64,000 nucleotides of DNA from the NCBI GenBank assembly GCA_029582165.1, contig CM055883.1, positions 20,058,501 to 20,122,500 on the forward strand, written 5' to 3'. The translations under genes were made by a program, and so were the position numbers. This DNA comes from Portulaca oleracea. Taxonomy: Eukaryota > Streptophyta > Magnoliopsida > Caryophyllales > Portulacaceae. Positions within the stretch are counted from its first letter, which is position 1. Every line of letters starts with the position of its first letter. The notes beneath the pieces were generated by a model. That model was given only the letters and a program-made list of their open reading frames with translations. It ran no database searches and had not been told where the DNA came from. Of the stretch, positions 24,901-30,900 are shown piece by piece.

Positions 24901-27900
24901 TCTTGCCATTGCAACTTCTCATCTAATAGATGTTCCAGACAGGTGCTGGTGATTCATTCACTTTGCTGATCTACTTCACAGCTAAGGGGTTGTATTGTAA
25001 CATTTAGATAATGTGCAATATTATTATATATTAACTGATAGGAAACTATTTCTGATGTCCTTAATACTCTCTTAATTTTGCTGCCCTGTCTCACTGCATG
25101 TTTTATTCTCTATTCCCAGTTGCTTTAACCTGGTCTATTTTCTGGGTCCTTGAGAAAGAGCATATACTTGTTGGTACGCATGTGTATGTGATAGAGATAC
25201 ATATTAATATATTTAGGAATAATAATATTTAGTAGATTTATGATTTTATTATATTTAATTTCCTATTCTTGTTAAGAATATTATAGTTTCCTAATTTGAT
25301 TAGGGATATAATTCTAGTTTCCTATTTCTTTTAGGATTAGTATTAGGCAGGTTATTTACCTATAAATAAGGGTTTTGCTAGCCTTTATGGGGGACATTAC
25401 ATTGATCTTGAATATTGAATACATACAATTCTTACGGATTATGCACGGGGATGCTAATCTTTTCCTGAATTCAGCACAGGGATGCTGAATTCTCCTCTTG
25501 AACTCAACACGGGGATGTTGAATTTGTATCTTTAGCTTTTATTTATTTCTCGTTCTCTATCAAATTGGTATCAGAGCAAGTTCTCGATTCCAAGCCTTCA
25601 CCTAATTTTTTTTTCCCTTTTCCGCTGCCAAACTTTCTGAAAACAAAAAAAAAAAGCCCAGAAAAAGCCTAGCTGCTGTCTCCCGCCTGAAACCACCACA
25701 AACCACCACCGATCACCGGCCTCCGACCACCGCACCACCACGACCACCGCCACCCGCACAAAAAAAAACCCTAAAATCCCCAATTTCGCAAACCCTAATC
25801 TGCGAAATTCTCAATTTTGGAACCCTAATCCCACAAATTCATGCACAATTCGTCTTCCTCTTGCAACTTTCATTCACCCATCAACTTCCTATTCAATTCA
25901 ACCAAAACCCCTCAACCAATTGTGCAAAAACAGTCCCAGATTGCTTCCAATTGATCCGCCCTGAGTTTGCGAAAGTGGGCACATCGCCGTTCATTGCCTG
26001 CTGTTTGGAGGTATTCTCTCCTGCCGAGAACTCCAACAGAAGGTCGCCAGGGACGACTGTGACAATGGGCTTCAGAATGTTTCCTAAAACAATGATGCTC
26101 TTGGACAGAATCGAGGCACGTGAAGCAAACAGGGAAGACTGTGACAAAAGAATCGGTGAAAAGATGGACACTTTGAAGAAAGAGAGTGAGCAAGATCGCT
26201 TCGAACTTGACAAAAGAATTACCTCTTGGCTAGATAATTTTCGGGAGTCACTTAAGGAAACGATTCATGAGATCGTGAGGGAACTCATGAGTCATGAAAG
26301 TTCTAGTCAGGAAGAAGGAAAGGAAGTGAGTCCTCCATCTATAAGTTGTGTCCAATCTTCAACTCATACTGAGGGTGAACAAATTCATTCCAATGCGGAC
26401 TTACTTGATTTACCTCGTGATTTATCTATTCATCCTATATCTAATGTTGAGGATTTGATATTGTCCGAAGGTACTTTTGAACCTCCTATGTTTTCAGGTT
26501 GTGCCCTAGGTCGTTCTACAACTTCAGAGGTTATGGTACCTAGTTTGCCTCCTATTATGTCCTTTGTTGTTAATGGTGAAGATGTTGAAGCAGTTCTTGA
26601 AGACGAGTACTCAGCCACTACTCATGACTACATGATCTTGGCTACTTCTCAAAATTTTCTATTTTGGCATCCGGGTAAACATGTAGAGATGTCAAGAGGA
26701 AAATTCGACTGTGTGGATTTATTTATCCTTGATGAATTTTTCACTTGCAAGAAGCGACATCCCCTCCTCGAATTACTACTTTCTCGGGAGAAATTGAGTT
26801 GTGCAAATTTTTCATCTTTATTATGAAGTGGATATGCTCTTCTTCCGTAGGATTGTGATCTTTCTACGACTCTACAAAATTCGAGGGCGTGTGTTTTGCA
26901 ACTGGGAGATTCCCTGCGTTGATTTGCTGACTAAGTACCTTAATGCAAACTCTCCGGAGGCGAGTTTTTTCAAGCCGGGGAGAATGATAGAGATACATAT
27001 TAATATATTTAGGAATAATAATATTTAGTAGATTTATGATTTTATTGTATTTAATTTCCTATTCTTGTTAAGAATATTATAGTTTCCTAATTTGATTAGG
27101 GATATAATTCTAGTTTCCTATTTCTTTTAGGATTAGTATTAGGCAGGTTATTTACCTATAAATAAGGGTTTTGCTGGCCTTTATGGGGGACATTACATTG
27201 ATCTTGAATATTGAATACATACAATTCTTACGGATTATGCACGGGGATGCTAATCTTTTCCTGAATTCAGCACAGGGATGCTGAATTCTCCTCTTGAACT
27301 CAACACGGGGATGTTGAATTTGTATCTTTAGCTTTTATTTATTTCTCGTTCTCTATCAAATTGGTATCAGAGCAAGTTCTCAATTCCAAGCCTTCACCTA
27401 ATTTATTTTTTTTTCCCTTTTCCGCTGCCAAACTTTCTGAAAACAAAAAAAAAAGCCCAGAAAAAGCCTAGCTGCTGTCTCCCGCCTGAAACCACCACAA
27501 ACCACCACCGATCACCGGCCTCCGACCACCGCACCACCACGACCACCGCCACCCGCACAAAAAAAATCCCTAAAATCCCCAATTTCGCAAACCCTAATCT
27601 GCGAAATTCTCTATTTTCGAACCCTAATCCCACAAATTCATGCACAATTCGTCTTCCTCTTCCAACTTTCATTCACCCATCAACTTCCTATTCAATTCAA
27701 CCAAAACCCCTCAACCAATTGTGCAAAAACAGTCCCAGATTGCTTCCAATTGATCCGCCCTGAGTTTGCGAAAGTGGGGCACACTGCCGTGCTGTTCCTG
27801 CTGTTTGGAGGTATTCTCTCCTGCCGAGAACTCCCACAGAAGGTCGCCAGGGACGACTGTGACAATGGGCTTCAGAATGTTTCCTAAAACAATGATGCTC

Positions 27901-30900
27901 TTGGACAGAATCGAGGCACGTGAAGCAAACATGGAAGACTGTGACAAAAGAATCGGTGAAAAGATGGACACTTTGAAGAAAGAGAGTGAGCAAGATCGCT
28001 TCGAACTTGACAAAAGAATTACCTCTTGGCTAGATAATTTTCGGGAGTCACTTAAGGAAACGATTCATGAGATCGTGAGGGAACTCATGAGTCATGAAAG
28101 TTCTAGTCAGGAAGAAGGAAAGGAAGTGAGTCCTCCATCTACTATAAGTTGTGTCCAATCTTCAACTCATACTGAGGGTAAACAAATTCATTCCAATGCG
28201 GACTTACTTGATTTACCTCCTGATTTATCTATTCATCCTATATCTAATGTTGAGGATTTGATATTGTCCGAAGGTACTTTTGAACCTCCTATGTTTTCAG
28301 GTTGTGCCCTAGGTCGTTCTACAACTTCAGAGCTTATGGTACCTAGTTTGCCTCCTATTATGTCCTTTGTTGTTAATGGTGAAGATGTTGAAGCAGTTCT
28401 TGAAGACGAGTACTCAGCCACTACTCATGACTACAAGATCTTGGCTACTTCTCAAAATTTTCTATTTTGGCATCCGGGTAAACATGTAGAGATGTCAAGA
28501 GGAAAATTCGACTGTGTGGATTTATTTATCCTTGATGAATTTTTCACTTGCAAGAAGCGACATCCCCTCCTCGAATTACTACTTTCTTGGGAGAAATTGA
28601 GTTGTGCAAATTTTTCATCTTTATTATGAAGTGGATATGCTCTTCTTCCGTAGGATTGTGATCTTTCTACGACTCTACAAAATTCGAGGGCGTGTGTTTT
28701 GCAATTGGGAGATTCCCTGCGTTGATTTGCCGACTAAGTACCTTCATGCAAACTCTCCGGAGGCGAGTTTTTTCAAGCCGGGGAGAATGATAGAGATACA
28801 TATTAATATATTTAGGAATAATAATATTTAGTAGATTTATGATTTTATTGTATTTAATTTCCTATTCTTGTTAAGAATATTATAGTTTCCTAATTTGATT
28901 AGGGATATAATTCTAGTTTCCTATTTCTTTTAGGATTAGTATTAGGCAGGTTATTTACCTATAAATAAGGGTTTTGCTAGCCTTTATGGGGGACATTACA
29001 TTGATCTTGAATATTGAATACATACAATTCTTACGGATTATGCACGGGGATGCTAATCTTTTCCTGAATTCAGCACAGGGATGTTGAATTCTCCTCTTGA
29101 ATTCAACACGGGGATGTTGAATTTGTATCTTTAGCTTTTATTTATTTCTCGTTCTCTATTAGTATGTGTCTGGACCTCGCAGACCTTTGTTGGTAGGATC
29201 CATTCTAGCTATTATCGTAGTTATTTCTGATGGAAGCCAAGAAGAAGAAAGTTTGACATGGATGGAAGCTCATATCATTCCACCGTTCAAGCTGGTATTC
29301 ATTATTGCTTTGGAGTCTGGACTTGTATCAGACACAAGGCTAGATTGTGCATCAATATGCTAAATATGCTGATGACTTGTGGTGCTTGTTTTTACCATCA
29401 ATTTTTGAACTGCAGTCAGGTGGATCCAATAGTAGCTTCCTTCTCAGGAGGAGCTGTTGGAGTGATTTCTGCTCTGATGGTGGTTGAAATAAACAATGTC
29501 AAACAGCAGGAGCAGAAAAGATGCCAGTACTGCCTTGGAACTGGTTGGTAGTTTTCTGTTTGCAGCTTACCTTTCAAAGGGTCCATTTCAGCTTACCTTT
29601 CAAAGGGTCCATTTCATATTGTGTGCCATTTTTTGTTTTTTTTTCCCTCGAGGGTGTGATCTTTGTCTGATCCTTGAACCTTGTACGTCCTGTATTTAGT
29701 TTTTCAAATGTGCAGGGGGGAATCAAATTAGTGACTGGTATAATTTGTTTTTCAATTTCTGCAATATCGGTATATTTCCAATGTTGACTATAGATAATTG
29801 GCATCCATGTATTGCCTCTCATAAATTATCATATGCCCTTGTCAACTTGTAATCTGATAAAATCCATTATGTACAGGCTCTATTGGCATTGTTCCTCATA
29901 GTCCTGAATTAGCCCATAGTATCTATTCAAATTAACAAGCTCACTGTTCTATGTTTAACAAATTGATAGTGGTGCATGAAGATGGGGTCAGTTAATGCAG
30001 AATCCATCATTCATGAAACAACTGTTAAAAAGATTTTTGAAATGAAGAAAGACTGCATAGCGCAAAATGCTATTTTCAATATATTCTGCATAGTTATCTG
30101 GACTCAGCAGTTAGGGCTTCCGTACCAGGGTCGACACGATCCGACATGGATCCGGACACGGGACTCGTGGCGGACCTGGCCAGAATTGCCAGACACGTTC
30201 AAGAACAAACCCTAGTCACGACAAACCCTAGATCGAACAATTGGACAACCCATTGGTGGGTATTCAGGGTGGTGGTTGAGGGTTTTTGGTCGAATGGATG
30301 TTGCTACCCCACCGGTGGGTTTTCTTCGGGCAGAAATCGCCGGTTTCCGGTCGCCGGAAGTGCATCTTTTTTGTTTTCCTAGACAGATTTGTCTCGCTGG
30401 TTTCCACCTTTCCAGTCGCCGGTTAGAAGCAGGAGAGAGGAGAGAAAGGGGGCAGAGGAGGCTCATGCTTTCAGTTGGATACTAGGGTTTTTCAGTTGGC
30501 ATATGTTTTCAGATGGGAGAGAGGAAAGAAAGGGGGCAGGGAGGCTGCTGTGTGCACAGAGAGTTGAGCTAGGGTTTCCTTTGGTTCCTTTCCATATTTT
30601 TATTTTGATTATTTTAAAATGTGGCAGTAATTTTTTTTGGGCATTTTAAAAGTTGGGCCAAGTATATTTTCTATAGGCCAAATCAATTTAGATTAAAGTA
30701 TCTTGAGTTCACAATTTTTAAGGATGTCTTTAAAAAAAATCAATATTTCACTTCTAGTACAATTAAATATGTTATGCAACTTAGGGGTGGTGTTTCCCCC
30801 GCCGTGTTGGACCCTTGGATACCGTGTCCCCATGTCGGTAATTTGTAGGGATGCCATGTCGGACCCTGGGATCCTTGTCCGCGTCGGACACCCGTGTCCC

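Larger units (their letters stand above)
25189..29161 (+). mobile_element. Tandem (LTR-int-LTR-int-LTR) non-autonomous LTR retrotransposon
   Basis: Three 374-bp LTRs (25189-25562, 26985-27358, 28788-29161) alternate with two ~1.42-kb internal regions. Each LTR begins TGATAGAGA and the first two end TCTCTATCA; the third ends TCTCTATTA. Each internal region starts with a tRNA-Met-type PBS (TTGGTATCAGAGC) and ends with a purine tract (AAGCCGGGGAGAA) directly before the next LTR. The whole block is flanked by GTATG on both sides (25184-25188 and 29162-29166), so it behaves as one insertion. By eye the LTRs differ at only two to four positions. No protease, RT or integrase is encoded. The purine tract style and PBS suggest a Ty3/gypsy-derived LARD-like element. 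Confidence 0.93.
22646..29415. other. OR intron 5 (6.8 kb)
   Basis: This is the largest intron. From left to right it contains unassigned sequence, a LINE 3' tail, a solo LTR, and the three-LTR non-autonomous retrotransposon on the same strand as the gene. The acceptor is CTGCAG. Confidence 0.88.

Noticed and set aside
25565..25577. tRNA-Met-like sequence
   Set aside because: It is a short primer-binding site next to an LTR; no tRNA cloverleaf follows.
25893..26213. Antisense ORFs opposite the internal ORFs of the tandem element
   Set aside because: They mirror the + strand frame and carry no recognisable motif. The + strand frame is preserved across the 3-bp indel.
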